A stretch of 64,000 nt of DNA from CAWAMR01 sp963783095. Its GTDB lineage: Bacteria > Planctomycetota > Planctomycetia > Gemmatales > Gemmataceae. The notes beneath the pieces are model-generated. The model was given only the letters and a program-made list of their open reading frames with translations, was not told where the DNA came from and did no database searches. The stretch lies in NCBI GenBank assembly GCA_963783095.1, contig CAWAMR010000014.1, positions 124,001 to 188,000 on the forward strand, read 5' to 3'. The number at the start of each line of letters is the position of its first letter. Within the stretch, counting starts at the first letter, position 1. Both the position numbers and the translations under genes were made by a program. Below, in pieces: positions 8,747 to 18,021 of the stretch.

Positions 8747-9600
8747 GGCGTTTCGAGCAATTCCTCCCATGTCTTGACTGAATTGGTAAGTTTAACGATT
8801 CGTTCGAGATGCTCCAAATCCTCCATAGCGGCTAATCGCGCCGCTACGCTTTCGCTAGGACTTCCGAGCGACTGTTGACCCAACCACAAAATTACCTTTT
8901 TCAACTCCACAATGGCCCCTTCATCGAGAATGGCCAGATAAGTATCTGATTCGCGCATAGCTTGTACTCCTTGAAACAATTGTCGTGATGCTTTTCGGGA
9001 AACGCGCAACCCCGTCAGAATAAACGTCGCTGTAAGCAGTCGTCGAATTTGTTCGGGGTGAGCTTCACGCTGTAACCGCTCATCGATTCGCTGAATCACA
9101 GCTGTCAGTCCCGATTCCAAATCGACTTCTTCCGGCAACTGCCCCAATATCGCCATCGGTAGAATTCCGATATCGGCTTTTAGCAACTCAGCGACAGGGC
9201 GTTGCCACAACCGGATCACCTGGTAGTGAAAATCCATTTTACCTCTTCCTGGTCCAGATGAATAGGCTACCACCCCTGAGAGATTGGAATGGGCTGCTTG
9301 CGGACGCAAAAGGATCAAGAAGCTGTGAACTGGGGCAAGGTATTGTCGATACAGCAAGCTATTGTAAACCAGAATGTCGGCATGCTTGGTCGCGGAAGCG
9401 GCAGCTTGGAGATCGAAATGGAGAATTTCTTGGAGCGGGTTGCCCAATCCGAAGACAAGGTCAGCTGCCGTGGTGACGGTCGATAAGTCGATGTTGAGCA
9501 AGGAAACCGGAAGCGTTGGTGCAACGTCAAACGCCGCACAAAATCCACGCGGGCTCATTTGCCCCAAATCTTTGAGCGTCGCGTCAAATCGTAGAGACAT
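8743..9600 (-). CDS. Rpn/transposase-31-like PD-(D/E)XK nuclease family protein
   Basis: 285 aa. It begins MSLRFDATLKDL, as in the Rpn-like/DUF4351-associated family that is much expanded in Gemmataceae. The putative nuclease core is at residues 35-110: Asp47 (AADLVFG), then HFDLQA with Asp63 and Gln65, matching the D...(D/E)xQ variant of PD-(D/E)XK seen in Rpn proteins. A following block, RPVAELLKADIGILPMAIL, is typical of the family. The C-terminal 70 aa form a helical domain repeated in the next gene. Rpn proteins are DNA endonucleases linked to recombination and phage defence; which of these applies here is unknown. Intact frame. Confidence 0.82.
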   Translation of the reverse strand: MSLRFDATLKDLGQMSPRGFCAAFDVAPTLPVSLLNIDLSTVTTAADLVFGLGNPLQEILHFDLQAAASATKHADILVYNSLLYRQYLAPVHSFLILLRPQAAHSNLSGVVAYSSGPGRGKMDFHYQVIRLWQRPVAELLKADIGILPMAILGQLPEEVDLESGLTAVIQRIDERLQREAHPEQIRRLLTATFILTGLRVSRKASRQLFQGVQAMRESDTYLAILDEGAIVELKKVILWLGQQSLGSPSESVAARLAAMEDLEHLERIVKLTNSVKTWEELLETP

Positions 9601-9695
9601 GACAAAGTTCCAAGTCAGCCAGTTACGTTATGCTCACTCCGATGTGGACGTGCGTATTCATCCAGGTAATTCTCCGCGAAAATTCCGCGAGTTTT

Positions 9696-10622
9696 TCAAT
9701 ACTCATTCTGGCCCAGTCCTCGCCCCTGTTGCAGCAACCTCTTGAGCCGCTTCTCTTCTTCGACTTCATCGACACCCGAATCCGTGAACTTCGCTGCGCC
9801 AGGATCGGCTTCCACGACGAGAGGCTGCGAGTAAACCTTTCCATCGACCGTTAAGACAACCTTGTAAACGCCCGAACTGCTATCCGCAGTGAACATGGCT
9901 TGCTCCAGAATGCTTTTAGCGAGAGCTGGATTGGGTTGGCCGCGCCGTAAATTCCAGCCGGCGCGGTGAAACCCTGCCTCCGGGGAGACTTTGGACTCCA
10001 TTACCGTCTGCCCGGTAATGTCTTCGATCTTCAGAGTCACCTGGTTCGCCTTCTTCGGCAAGACATACTCGATCACCGCTCCTCGTGCCGGATTTTGCCC
10101 CGTGTACTTCCGAGCCGAGGAACTAAACGGATAACCCCGATCCGAGCCGGTCTGCCAACGGGTTGCGATCGATGGCGTGAATAGGACCGGCGCTGCCTGA
10201 TCGTTCAAGAACGCAGGTTTGATCTGTCTCAAAGCAGTGACATCCAATATCCAGATACTTCGACCATGCGTGCCAAGCACGATGTCGTTGGCTGTGGTCG
10301 GCTGGGCGATTTCGTGAATCGCAACGGTCGGCAGATTCGTACCGTTCAATTTGGTCCAGGAGCCGCCGCGATTGATCGAGGCGTAACAGGCCAATTCCGT
10401 CCCCAGGTAGAGCAGGTTTGTATTGATCCGATCTTCGCGCAAAACGCGGGTTGAACCCCAGGGTAAATTGGCTCGCAATGACTTCCACGTTTGCCCAAAA
10501 TCTTCGGTGACGAAAACGTAGGGTTCATCGTCGTTGGTACGATGCGCATCGAAGACGACATACGCCCTTCCTTCTGTTACGCGCAAGGCTTCGATGCTCG
10601 CCACCCAGCACGGCGCGGGCAA
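9696..10622 (-). CDS. Segment 3: last BNR repeats and C-terminal domain
   Basis: Starts in frame at about 10690. Contains VTEDFGQTWKSL and INRGGSWTKL Asp-boxes, then TVAIHEIAQPTTANDIVLGT and HGRSIWILD, the usual end of the propeller. A beta-rich tail (FHRAGWNLR) and a charged, Glu/Lys-rich C-terminus follow. Confidence 0.87.
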   Translation of the reverse strand: MPAPCWVASIEALRVTEGRAYVVFDAHRTNDDEPYVFVTEDFGQTWKSLRANLPWGSTRVLREDRINTNLLYLGTELACYASINRGGSWTKLNGTNLPTVAIHEIAQPTTANDIVLGTHGRSIWILDVTALRQIKPAFLNDQAAPVLFTPSIATRWQTGSDRGYPFSSSARKYTGQNPARGAVIEYVLPKKANQVTLKIEDITGQTVMESKVSPEAGFHRAGWNLRRGQPNPALAKSILEQAMFTADSSSGVYKVVLTVDGKVYSQPLVVEADPGAAKFTDSGVDEVEEEKRLKRLLQQGRGLGQNEY

Positions 10623-13208
10623 TCCCGCCGATTTGAACTTGCCGGTGACGTCGGACCAGGTCTTGCCGCCGTCGCGCGCTCACCCAGACCGCACCGTCAT
10701 CCGTGCCGACCCACAATACATCAGGGTTGACGGGTGACTCGGAGATGGCGGTGGCGCTGCCTCGCTTTGTCCGGGTGATTTCCGGTGAAATCATCCGGGC
10801 TTCTTTACCCTGACTCACCGAACGAAAGACATAGTTGCCGGCACAATAGAAAATGCGTGGGTTGTGATGCGACAAGATGAAGGGGGCGTTCCAGTTGAAG
10901 CGAAGCGACCCCGCTCCCGGCGGTTTGTTGGGGCGGATTCCCGCACTTTCCCCGGTCTTCAGATTTCGACGCATCAACGAACCATCTTGACTTTCGGCAT
11001 AAACCACGTCGGGATTGCTGGGATCAACCTGGCAAACAAAGCCGTCTCCACCGTTGACGAAGACCCAATCCTCGTTGATGGGGCCAGCACCGCGAATGAC
11101 GTTGGACGGTCCACCCCAGCTCCCATTGTCTTGCAAGCCGCCGTAAACGCGATAAGGCTTTTGGTTGTCGACCGCGACATGATAAAACTGCCCCAGGTCT
11201 CCGGCATGGTTCATATGGTCCCACGAGGCAGCGCGATCGTACGAGACGTAGAACCCGCCATCCGATCCGAGGATGAGATGCCGGCTATCCCTGGGATCGA
11301 TCCAGAGTGCATGTTGATCGTCGTGGACGCCGTTGTTGAGGTTATCGGGATGAAACGATTTGCCTCCATCCGTGCTTCGAGTGAGCTTGATACCCGTGGC
11401 ATAGATCGTATTGTCGTCATTGGGATCGACGCGCACTACGGAGAAATAGAAGGGCCGTTCGTTGTAGCTGTTGATCCGAGTCCAGGTTTCGCCGTTGTCG
11501 GCGGACTTGAAGATGCCGCCCGTTTGAAACCCCTCCTTGCCTTGTCGATCCTGAACATTCGCTTGATTGCCGCCCAGCCGGCCGGACCAGGGACGCGTGG
11601 GAACAGCAGGAGGAGGCAACTCCAAAACCAGTTCGGTCGTCTTCGTATCCTTGCCGCGCAAATAGGTGATTTTGAGCTTGTCGCCCGGTTTTTTCCCGAC
11701 CAGGAATTTGAGGACGACGCGCAGGTTCGGAACCTCGGTGCCGGATATATGGGTGATGGTGTCGCCGGCCTTGAGGCCAGCCTTGTCTGCTGCGCTCTTT
11801 TCGCGTACTTGAATGATCTTCATGCCGCCGGGAACACTTTCCAATTCCAACCCCAAGCTCACTGCCTGGCGTGCATTTCCCGCAGGAGGTCGAGTGCCGA
11901 GCGTTATCTCGATCTCTTTTTCTCCTTGCCCCGGAGAATGAGAAGTTTTACCTTCTCCCCTGGTTTTTTCTTTCGCAATGCTTCTACCATTCCGTCGGAA
12001 GTTTTCACGTCCACATCACCGAATCGCAGCACGACGTCATCCGCCTTCAGACGTGCTTTCTCCGCAGGACCGCCTTCGCTAATACCTGTCAACTTTGCGC
12101 CTGCATCTTTGCCGAAATTGTCGGAAGTGATGCCCATGTAAACCTGGACGGGAGGCTCGCCTCCGCCCCCAAGTTCCGTGTCGACGATTGCGAAAATCGT
12201 ATTCGGAGTCTTTCGAGAATAGTCGAGTCCTATCCGGCCCAGATGAACGGTCGGCAGCCCTTTGTTGAGCCTTTGAAAACTTCGGCCGGCATCGCTGGTG
12301 CGATAGAGTCCGCCGCCGGGACCATACATTTTGGAGGGAGCATATTCGTCGGAGCCGTCGAGCGGTTTGGCATCACCGCGAAAACTATCGAACGCATCGC
12401 GCCGGCGCTCCCAGGTGCCGACGATCAAGGTCTCCGGGTCGGTCGGGTGCATGACGAGGTCGATGACTCCGGTATTATCGTCGACGTAGAGGATATGCTG
12501 CCAGGTCTTGCCGCCATCAGTTGTCTTGTACAAGCCGCGTTCGGGGTTTGGGCCATACAGCCGACCCAACGCCCCGACGTAAACAATGTCCGGATTTTTC
12601 GGATGGATGATGACCTTGCTGATTTGAAAAGTCTTTGACAGACCCATGTTTTTCCAGCTTTTCCCGCCATCGACCGATTTGTAAACCCCGTTACCGTAAG
12701 AAACCGAGTTGCGCGGGTTCGCCTCGCCCGTGCCGACCCAGACGATTTCCTTGTTCGTCGGCGCTACCGCCACCGCGCCGATGGAAACAACTGCTTCCTT
12801 GTCGAATTGATGAGTGAAGGTAAACCCGTTGTTGGTTGTCTTGACCAGTCCGCCGGAGGCAGTAGCAACCCAGTAGGTTGTGGGATCAGCTTCATACACA
12901 GCGAGGGCTGTAATCCGGCCGCTCATGGTGGCCGGGCCAATACCACGCCAACTCATGGCATTGACCCAGTTATCGGGGATGAGATCGGGCCATTCCACTT
13001 TGGGCATGACCGGGATAAGTTCGGGTTCGCTGAGCGCTTTGAGCTGGGCCTTCAGGTCGGCGATCTTCTTTTCAAGTTCCGCGATCTGTTTGTCGGTTGG
13101 GGCATCGGCTGGGTTCTGTCCATTGGCCGGGGCAAGTTGAAAATGCAAAAGAGCGAGCGCCGACACCGCGCAGAATACTTGAAAGAACAAGCGGATGGAG
13201 TGGATCAT
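9696..13208 (-). CDS. Secreted BNR/sortilin-like beta-propeller protein with two PDZ domains, whole gene (two frameshifts)
   Basis: About 1,170 aa. The order is signal peptide, coiled coil, BNR/VPS10-type repeats, PDZ, PDZ, more BNR repeats and a C-terminal beta domain. Similar proteins are annotated as glycosyl-hydrolase or photosystem-stability-like BNR proteins; no enzymatic activity is established. Two single-base breaks interrupt it. At about 11,915 one A appears to be missing from a run of five; at about 10,685 one base is extra. The PDZ pair inserted between propeller repeats suggests a scaffold or a substrate-presenting role at the cell surface. The stop is at 9696-9698. Confidence 0.85.
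10525..11862 (-). CDS. Segment 2: PDZ 2 and BNR repeats
   Basis: The correct reading starts near 11905 and is lost near 10685. A second PDZ domain (REKSAADKAGLKAGDTITHI) is followed by Asp-boxes SADNGETW, STDGGKSF and SYDRAASW. GLQDNGSW is a motif common in this family. The last ~50 residues of the open frame are out of frame. Confidence 0.87.
   Translation of the reverse strand: MSLGLELESVPGGMKIIQVREKSAADKAGLKAGDTITHISGTEVPNLRVVLKFLVGKKPGDKLKITYLRGKDTKTTELVLELPPPAVPTRPWSGRLGGNQANVQDRQGKEGFQTGGIFKSADNGETWTRINSYNERPFYFSVVRVDPNDDNTIYATGIKLTRSTDGGKSFHPDNLNNGVHDDQHALWIDPRDSRHLILGSDGGFYVSYDRAASWDHMNHAGDLGQFYHVAVDNQKPYRVYGGLQDNGSWGGPSNVIRGAGPINEDWVFVNGGDGFVCQVDPSNPDVVYAESQDGSLMRRNLKTGESAGIRPNKPPGAGSLRFNWNAPFILSHHNPRIFYCAGNYVFRSVSQGKEARMISPEITRTKRGSATAISESPVNPDVLWVGTDDGAVWVSARRRQDLVRRHRQVQIGGIARAVLGGEHRSLARNRRKGVCRLRCASYQRR
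11904..13208 (-). CDS. Segment 1: signal peptide, BNR repeats, PDZ 1
   Basis: 434-aa frame. The signal peptide is MIHSIRLFFQVFCAVSALAL; a short coiled coil (QIAELEKKIADLKAQLKAL) follows. BNR Asp-box motifs seen are TTNNGFTF, SVDGGKSW, TTDGGKTW and TSDAGRSF. It ends in a PDZ domain (ISEGGPAEKARLKADDVVL). Confidence 0.9.
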   Translation of the reverse strand: MIHSIRLFFQVFCAVSALALLHFQLAPANGQNPADAPTDKQIAELEKKIADLKAQLKALSEPELIPVMPKVEWPDLIPDNWVNAMSWRGIGPATMSGRITALAVYEADPTTYWVATASGGLVKTTNNGFTFTHQFDKEAVVSIGAVAVAPTNKEIVWVGTGEANPRNSVSYGNGVYKSVDGGKSWKNMGLSKTFQISKVIIHPKNPDIVYVGALGRLYGPNPERGLYKTTDGGKTWQHILYVDDNTGVIDLVMHPTDPETLIVGTWERRRDAFDSFRGDAKPLDGSDEYAPSKMYGPGGGLYRTSDAGRSFQRLNKGLPTVHLGRIGLDYSRKTPNTIFAIVDTELGGGGEPPVQVYMGITSDNFGKDAGAKLTGISEGGPAEKARLKADDVVLRFGDVDVKTSDGMVEALRKKKPGEKVKLLILRGKEKKRSR

Positions 13209-13433
13209 GGTGTAAAATCAGAACCAGAGAATGAGTGGAATCATAGAGCGAAAGATCGGCAGATATTATCCAGATTGCCGATAGTACCAACAAATGTGAA
13301 GATAGAGAAGCGTCTGAGCCAGGCAAATGGTCCGGCGAACGGTTCGGGAGTGCCGATTGAGCCGATAATGCCGTCGGGTGCTTTCGTTTTTCTGCCGGGA
13401 CCCGACGGGCATGGTTACCCGGGAGCGCCAGTA

Positions 13434-13583
13434 CTGAAGTTGCGCTCTGAAGGAATCGGAGGGGTAGCGGCGCAGCCGCTTGGGAGCCCGCAGCGCAAGC
13501 AAGGAAAGGGGTTCCACCTTGCTTGTGCTGCGGGCTCCCAATGCGTTCGGTATTCCGCGGGTTTTTCGCAGGCGCAACTTCAG
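13434..13583. repeat. 150-bp palindromic element, copy 1 (12-bp terminal inverted repeats)
   Basis: CTGAAGTTGCGC at 13434-13445 has its exact complement at 13572-13583. Inside lies a 25-bp hairpin arm pair (13480-13504 and 13517-13541, core GGGAGCCCGCAGC) with one mismatch. A second copy in the opposite orientation lies at 45719-45821. It looks like a non-autonomous mobile or REP-type element. Its translations give the recurrent spurious peptide GSPQRKQG. Confidence 0.85.
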
Positions 13584-13631
13584 AATTTGCGCTTCTGGCT
13601 AACCGACGAGCGGCGAACGAACGGGTTCATC

Positions 13632-15740
13632 TCACTCCACCAGTTTCTTCGCAGCAGCCACAAGCTCCAAGAAATGCTGCTCCAAATCACGATTATTCTG
13701 ACTCCGGGCCCGAGCAAGTCCCTGTTCGGAAAATTTCAGCGCCTGCTGGCCTTGTTTTTGACTGAGCATTGTCTCGGTTGCAGTGACGTAAATCTTCATT
13801 TCGTCCGGCGCTTCGGCTATTAACCCATTGAATATCTCGTCTGCCTTTTCAACCTTGCCTCGTTTTGCGAGAATCTGTCCGCGACGCAATGTATAGTCTT
13901 TCCTTCGTCTGCCTTCGTTGAACTCCCGGTCGCTTCTCTCGGCGTCATCGAGTAATTGGAAAACCGTGGTAACATCGTTCTCCGATTCCGCGAGTTGAAT
14001 CAGCTGCGAGAAGAAGGGGTAGCGGTCTGTGCCTGAAACGCCGGGACGAGCCACTGCAATCCGCGCAAAATTCCCCGCAAGATCCCTCGCATCCAGCTTG
14101 AGTGCGGCGCGGAAGGCTTTCTCGAGTTGGTTGTCATCCCATCCTTCCGTGGACAATCCCGCCAAATCGCCGACCGACAAGGTATCGAAATCAATTTCAC
14201 TCGCTTGACCTTCAGGCAGGGCAGCGATCAAACCGAGTTTCCGACGGAGCCGATCGAAATCATACAGATTGACTTTTTTCGTCGTTTCACCTTCCGTCAC
14301 ACGCGGTGAAATAACCTCAAAGCATTCCTGGAAGAATCGTATGAGTCCTCCGAGTCGTTTTCGATAATTCGGATGGCCGGCGGCATCCAGGGGCGTCGCT
14401 CCCGAAAGTGCTCGGAAGGGGCGATGAACCCACACTTCCTCAAAGAAATTCCGGGCATGGTCTCTCACCTTGTGCTCTATGGGAGAGAGATCGACCTCCT
14501 GAGTCGGATAGACCATTGCTTCCATTGCGACATCAACGAAGTCGACATGGTTTTTCGCAGAGTGACGTTGTCCGAGTACAGCGGCCAGTTTTGACTGCAA
14601 TTCATCCGCTGCCTTATTCACCAATTCCTGGGAAGCATTCCAGACCTGCAGATATCCGGGAACGATCGAAAAAAAGCTCAAAGCCCGCGCAGTGGCCGGC
14701 CCGACCGACGCCGCGAAGGGTTGCACTGCCTCCAGCATGATGCTACTCATTATCCCGCGCTCTTTGTCCACCCGCACACCGATGAGCCGGCCCTCTCGAA
14801 TCCAATTGTTGACGAGCTCAAAAAAGGGATCGGTATCTTTCAACTCGTAGATGTATCGATATTCGGCATAGTCACCCTCATCCTGCATCCCATCCGAGCA
14901 TTTGAGGACTTCGCACAATGCAAACGCTTCGGTCGTAAGCGATTCATCCGTATCCAATTCGATGGATCGCAACAAGGACTCGATCGCTTTGGGGTGATCG
15001 CCAAGCCAGGCACGCACAAGCCCAAGGTTGAACCAGCCGGCTGCATCCTTGTCGTCCTGTTCGGTGAGCTGTTCAAATGCCCGCGCGGCTTGAGTGAGTC
15101 GAACCGAGTCATCAATCGTCGGCAAGAGCGATTTCCAAGCTTCCGCTCGATGGGTTGGCGCAGCGCGAAATGAATAAGACTTGCGAGCCGTCTCGGGAAG
15201 ACGGGATTCCTTGCCAAACATGACTTCAAACGCTTGCCGAAGTTCCTCCGCCGCCGGGCATAGATGAATCGCGCGCTCGATCGCCAATCGAGCGGCGACG
15301 GGACGATTGAAATGCATTTCAATGTCAAAGATTGAGGATTGAATCTGCGCGAGGTACTCTTTGGCTTTGGGATCATACAGTTCCGCTGCTTTGCGGAGTT
15401 CGATCAAAGCCCCCACGCTCTCACCTTCTTGGATGCGGATCAAGCCGCGCAACCAGTGTCCCAATGGATAATTCGGATCGATTGCCAGAGCCTTTTGGAT
15501 GATCTCATCCGCCTTTTGAGGCTGCTCGATCGTGTAGTAGAATTCCGCCTGGTATCCTAGCATCACGGCATTGTCGGGATATTTCGCGACGAGTTGATCG
15601 ATCGTTCGCAGAGCGGTTTCTTGCTGGCCGGACTCCAATTGTTGTTTGGCCTTCTCGACAACATGGTAAAAGGGCTGGCAGCACCATTTGAAGCTTTTGC
15701 CGCTTCCGCAGGGACAAGATGCGTATGGATCGATCGACAT
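13632..15740 (-). CDS. SEC-C motif and TPR-repeat protein
   Basis: 702 aa. It starts with the zinc-binding SEC-C motif CPCGSGKSFKWCC at residues 8-20, the motif also found at the SecA C-terminus. TPR-like helical repeats follow (residues 30-170 and 215-260, e.g. DNAVMLGYQAEFYYTIEQPQ). A unique central region and more TPR-like helices make up the end. The frame is open 14 codons further up; I chose ATG 15740 because SEC-C proteins begin a few residues before the Cys motif. Probably a protein-interaction factor; no specific role can be assigned. Stands alone between divergent and unrelated genes. Confidence 0.85.
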   Translation of the reverse strand: MSIDPYASCPCGSGKSFKWCCQPFYHVVEKAKQQLESGQQETALRTIDQLVAKYPDNAVMLGYQAEFYYTIEQPQKADEIIQKALAIDPNYPLGHWLRGLIRIQEGESVGALIELRKAAELYDPKAKEYLAQIQSSIFDIEMHFNRPVAARLAIERAIHLCPAAEELRQAFEVMFGKESRLPETARKSYSFRAAPTHRAEAWKSLLPTIDDSVRLTQAARAFEQLTEQDDKDAAGWFNLGLVRAWLGDHPKAIESLLRSIELDTDESLTTEAFALCEVLKCSDGMQDEGDYAEYRYIYELKDTDPFFELVNNWIREGRLIGVRVDKERGIMSSIMLEAVQPFAASVGPATARALSFFSIVPGYLQVWNASQELVNKAADELQSKLAAVLGQRHSAKNHVDFVDVAMEAMVYPTQEVDLSPIEHKVRDHARNFFEEVWVHRPFRALSGATPLDAAGHPNYRKRLGGLIRFFQECFEVISPRVTEGETTKKVNLYDFDRLRRKLGLIAALPEGQASEIDFDTLSVGDLAGLSTEGWDDNQLEKAFRAALKLDARDLAGNFARIAVARPGVSGTDRYPFFSQLIQLAESENDVTTVFQLLDDAERSDREFNEGRRRKDYTLRRGQILAKRGKVEKADEIFNGLIAEAPDEMKIYVTATETMLSQKQGQQALKFSEQGLARARSQNNRDLEQHFLELVAAAKKLVE

Positions 15741-16087
15741 GAGAGTGTTCCGAGTGAGTTGACGTCGCGGCAATGATGACAAGGGTGGGGTTATTCAATC
15801 CGAGACGATTATTCAATCCAAACAGCATATCAATTTCGCGCAAAACTGAAAACTAGCTCAAGGTGTGTTGACCTGGGGGGTTTTTGGAATTAGGCTTAAC
15901 TTGGGAAGTTGTAATGGTTGATTGCTTCTGCCAAATCGGATGGCATATCTTCGTCGATGGACTTTGACAGGGAATTTGCGCGAGGGCGTTTTTCACCATT
16001 GGACCTGACGGGGCGTTTTTCACCATTGGACCTGACGGGGCGGAATTCTACCGTTCCCTCTACTCGCATCTGAGGGATAAAGCAGCT
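15741..16087. other. Divergent intergenic region with 27-bp tandem repeat
   Basis: 347 bp between divergent genes. It holds two exact tandem copies of a 27-bp unit (15986-16012 and 16013-16039, containing CACCATTGGACCTGACGGG), and a possible small minus-strand ORF listed separately. Promoters for both flanking genes should lie here; none is distinct. Confidence 0.6.
15896..16069 (-). CDS. Possible 57-aa small protein (uncertain)
   Basis: Frame from ATG 16069. The 27-bp tandem repeat encodes RPVRSNGEK twice in frame. The tail IDEDMPSDLAEAINHYNFPS has normal amino-acid use. No recognised family and no clear ribosome site. A unit length divisible by three weakly favours coding, but the ORF could be chance. 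Confidence 0.2.
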   Translation of the reverse strand: MRVEGTVEFRPVRSNGEKRPVRSNGEKRPRANSLSKSIDEDMPSDLAEAINHYNFPS

Positions 16088-17674
16088 ATGGTCAGCAGCG
16101 ATCTGGGCGCTTGTGAGTGGTTCGTCTGGGATCTGCGACGAAGTGGTCTCATCGATCGTGGTCAACTCGATCAGGTCATCGGTGAGTTTCTGAAGAAAAA
16201 CCCGCGCGCTGAACCGCCTGCTCTCGCCGAATACCTTGTCGGCCAATGGATTCTTAGCCCATTCCAGGCCGAACGGATTCTTCAGGGGAAAACCCAAGGA
16301 TTGGTTCTGGGGCCGTATGTTCTCGTCGATGCGATCGGCAGCGGCAGCATGGGCCAGGTTTACAAAGCCACCTCCAAAACCGACAACCAGTGGTATGCGG
16401 TAAAGGTGCTGCCGCGCCGGAGCATGTGGAATGTCCGATTAGCCCGCCGGCAGGTTCGATCGTTCAGTCAATTCAATCATCCCGCCATTGTTCCGTTCGT
16501 CGATGTCGGAACCTCGGGAGGACTGCATTATCTGGTCTGGCCCTTGGCTGATGGAGAAACTCTTGAGGCCCGCGTGCAGCGTGAAGGTCAGCTTCCGTTT
16601 GCCGAAGTCGCCCAAATCGGTGTGCAGATCGCCCAGGGTCTTCAAGTGTGCCATCAGAACGGCATCTTTCATGGCCTCATCAAACCATCGAACATAATGC
16701 TCGGCTCGGATGGACAGGTCCGTTTACTCGATTTCGGGATCGGCTCGCTCTTGGTGGAAAACGAAGGTGAATCTCTGGTGGATACCATGTCCACCGCCAA
16801 TGCTTTGACGAGTGGCCTGGATTGTTCCAGCCCGGAGAGCATCATGGAGCCGACCAATCGAACACCTGCCGGCGATCAGTACAGTCTTGGTTGCACTCTC
16901 TATTATTCCCTGGCGGGACGCTATCCATTCCCGGATGGAACTGCTGTTGAAAAAATGATGGCGCACCAGTTCAAGCCGACCCCTTCTCTGCGCGAGTTCG
17001 TTGCCGATCTGCCGGATGGGCTGGTCGTTGTAGTTGAAAGGCTGATGCAAAAGGCACCTGAAAGTCGATATTCCGGCGTCGATGAGATTGTCGAGGCTTT
17101 ACTTCCATTCGCTGCTGCAACGGGCCACCGTGCACCACTGGCCGATGCTCACGCCAAACCAAGTGCAGTGCCGCAGCGGAGTGGGGTTGAACATGTCCCC
17201 ATCCCATCGAAGCCGCTTTCCGGGATCGTCCCGCCCGCGTCGAGTAAGCCGGTTATCCCACGAAGTCGAACGCCTCTACCGCAACCTCGGCCGACGATCC
17301 CGGCTACTGCGCCGGGTTCGTCTTCAAAACTTGCGCCCCCTCGTCCGGCAGGGGCGCAGCCGACAGCGCGCGTTCAATCGCCGCCGGTTCACTCGACTCC
17401 CTTGCCGACTGTGCTACCCCGGCCATCAATCCCGCCTCGAAACATTTTCCAGCCGGCAGCTGAGCATCAGGTAACACCGCTTCCGCAGACGCCTATTCCA
17501 CCGCCACCTGCCTCGACATCGCAATCGAAGTTCAAAAATGAAGAGGCTGCCCCAGGTTGGATTGAAGAGCAGCCCAAGTCGTTGGGATTTGGTCTTATTT
17601 TCATGGCGGTTGTCATTGCCGCAGCCGTGACTGTCGCCGTTTACATGTTGGGTAAGAATTTCGGTTCGGGCTAG
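16088..17674 (+). CDS. Membrane-anchored serine/threonine protein pseudokinase
   Basis: 528 aa. The N-terminal ~70 aa resemble the leader of many planctomycete kinases (YLVGQWILSPFQAERIL). The kinase domain spans about residues 75-350. The glycine loop IGSGSMGQVY, the VAIK-type lysine (YAVKVL) and LLDFGIG are present. The catalytic loop reads HGLIKPSN instead of HRDxKPxN, so the catalytic Asp is Leu. A long Pro-rich linker (residues 355-490) leads to a single C-terminal TM helix (LIFMAVVIAAAVTVAVYML). It may bind ATP but is unlikely to phosphorylate by the normal mechanism, so a regulatory or scaffold role is inferred. Frame intact, so the Leu is not a frameshift artefact. Confidence 0.88.
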   Translation: MVSSDLGACEWFVWDLRRSGLIDRGQLDQVIGEFLKKNPRAEPPALAEYLVGQWILSPFQAERILQGKTQGLVLGPYVLVDAIGSGSMGQVYKATSKTDNQWYAVKVLPRRSMWNVRLARRQVRSFSQFNHPAIVPFVDVGTSGGLHYLVWPLADGETLEARVQREGQLPFAEVAQIGVQIAQGLQVCHQNGIFHGLIKPSNIMLGSDGQVRLLDFGIGSLLVENEGESLVDTMSTANALTSGLDCSSPESIMEPTNRTPAGDQYSLGCTLYYSLAGRYPFPDGTAVEKMMAHQFKPTPSLREFVADLPDGLVVVVERLMQKAPESRYSGVDEIVEALLPFAAATGHRAPLADAHAKPSAVPQRSGVEHVPIPSKPLSGIVPPASSKPVIPRSRTPLPQPRPTIPATAPGSSSKLAPPRPAGAQPTARVQSPPVHSTPLPTVLPRPSIPPRNIFQPAAEHQVTPLPQTPIPPPPASTSQSKFKNEEAAPGWIEEQPKSLGFGLIFMAVVIAAAVTVAVYMLGKNFGSG

Positions 17675-18021
17675 ATTTCGGATTCCGGGGGAAGATTTTG
17701 TCGTCGTCTGGAATGAGATGCGGGCTCGCACCTGCACACCCAATAATTCTACTGTGTCCGAGGGACGCAGTGTGCTCCTCACGCGGAGCGTGAGGAGTAC
17801 ATTGTGCGGCTCGCCAAATCATCGCCATCGGAATCAGTTGAGATAATCGCCGAGGGTTGATTCCAATATTTCTTCCCCTGTCAAAGAACACTTCGCAGCA
17901 AACTGTCTAATGACTGCACGGATGATTCCCATCTCCGTCTTGCGATTCACCCCACTAACTCCGTACAATTCATCATCGGATCACTTATCGCCAGGGACGG
18001 CCCCGAGCCGATCGGTGTTGA
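17675..18021. other. Intergenic region upstream of dxr
   Basis: 347 bp without a credible ORF. It contains the hairpin at 17772-17800 listed separately. Nothing else stands out; the dxr promoter should be here. Confidence 0.6.
17772..17800. repeat. Short perfect hairpin, REP-like
   Basis: CTCCTCACGC at 17775-17784 and its complement at 17788-17797 are separated by GGA. The stem extends to 13 pairs with one G-T. There is no T tract, so it is not a standard terminator; a REP-type unit is more likely. Confidence 0.55.

Noticed and set aside
10864..12638. Plus-strand ORFs of 425 and 255 codons
   Set aside because: Antisense shadows of the BNR/PDZ gene, without family motifs.
17772..17800. Terminator for the pseudokinase gene
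   Set aside because: Strong stem but no T tract on either side; listed as a REP-like hairpin instead.
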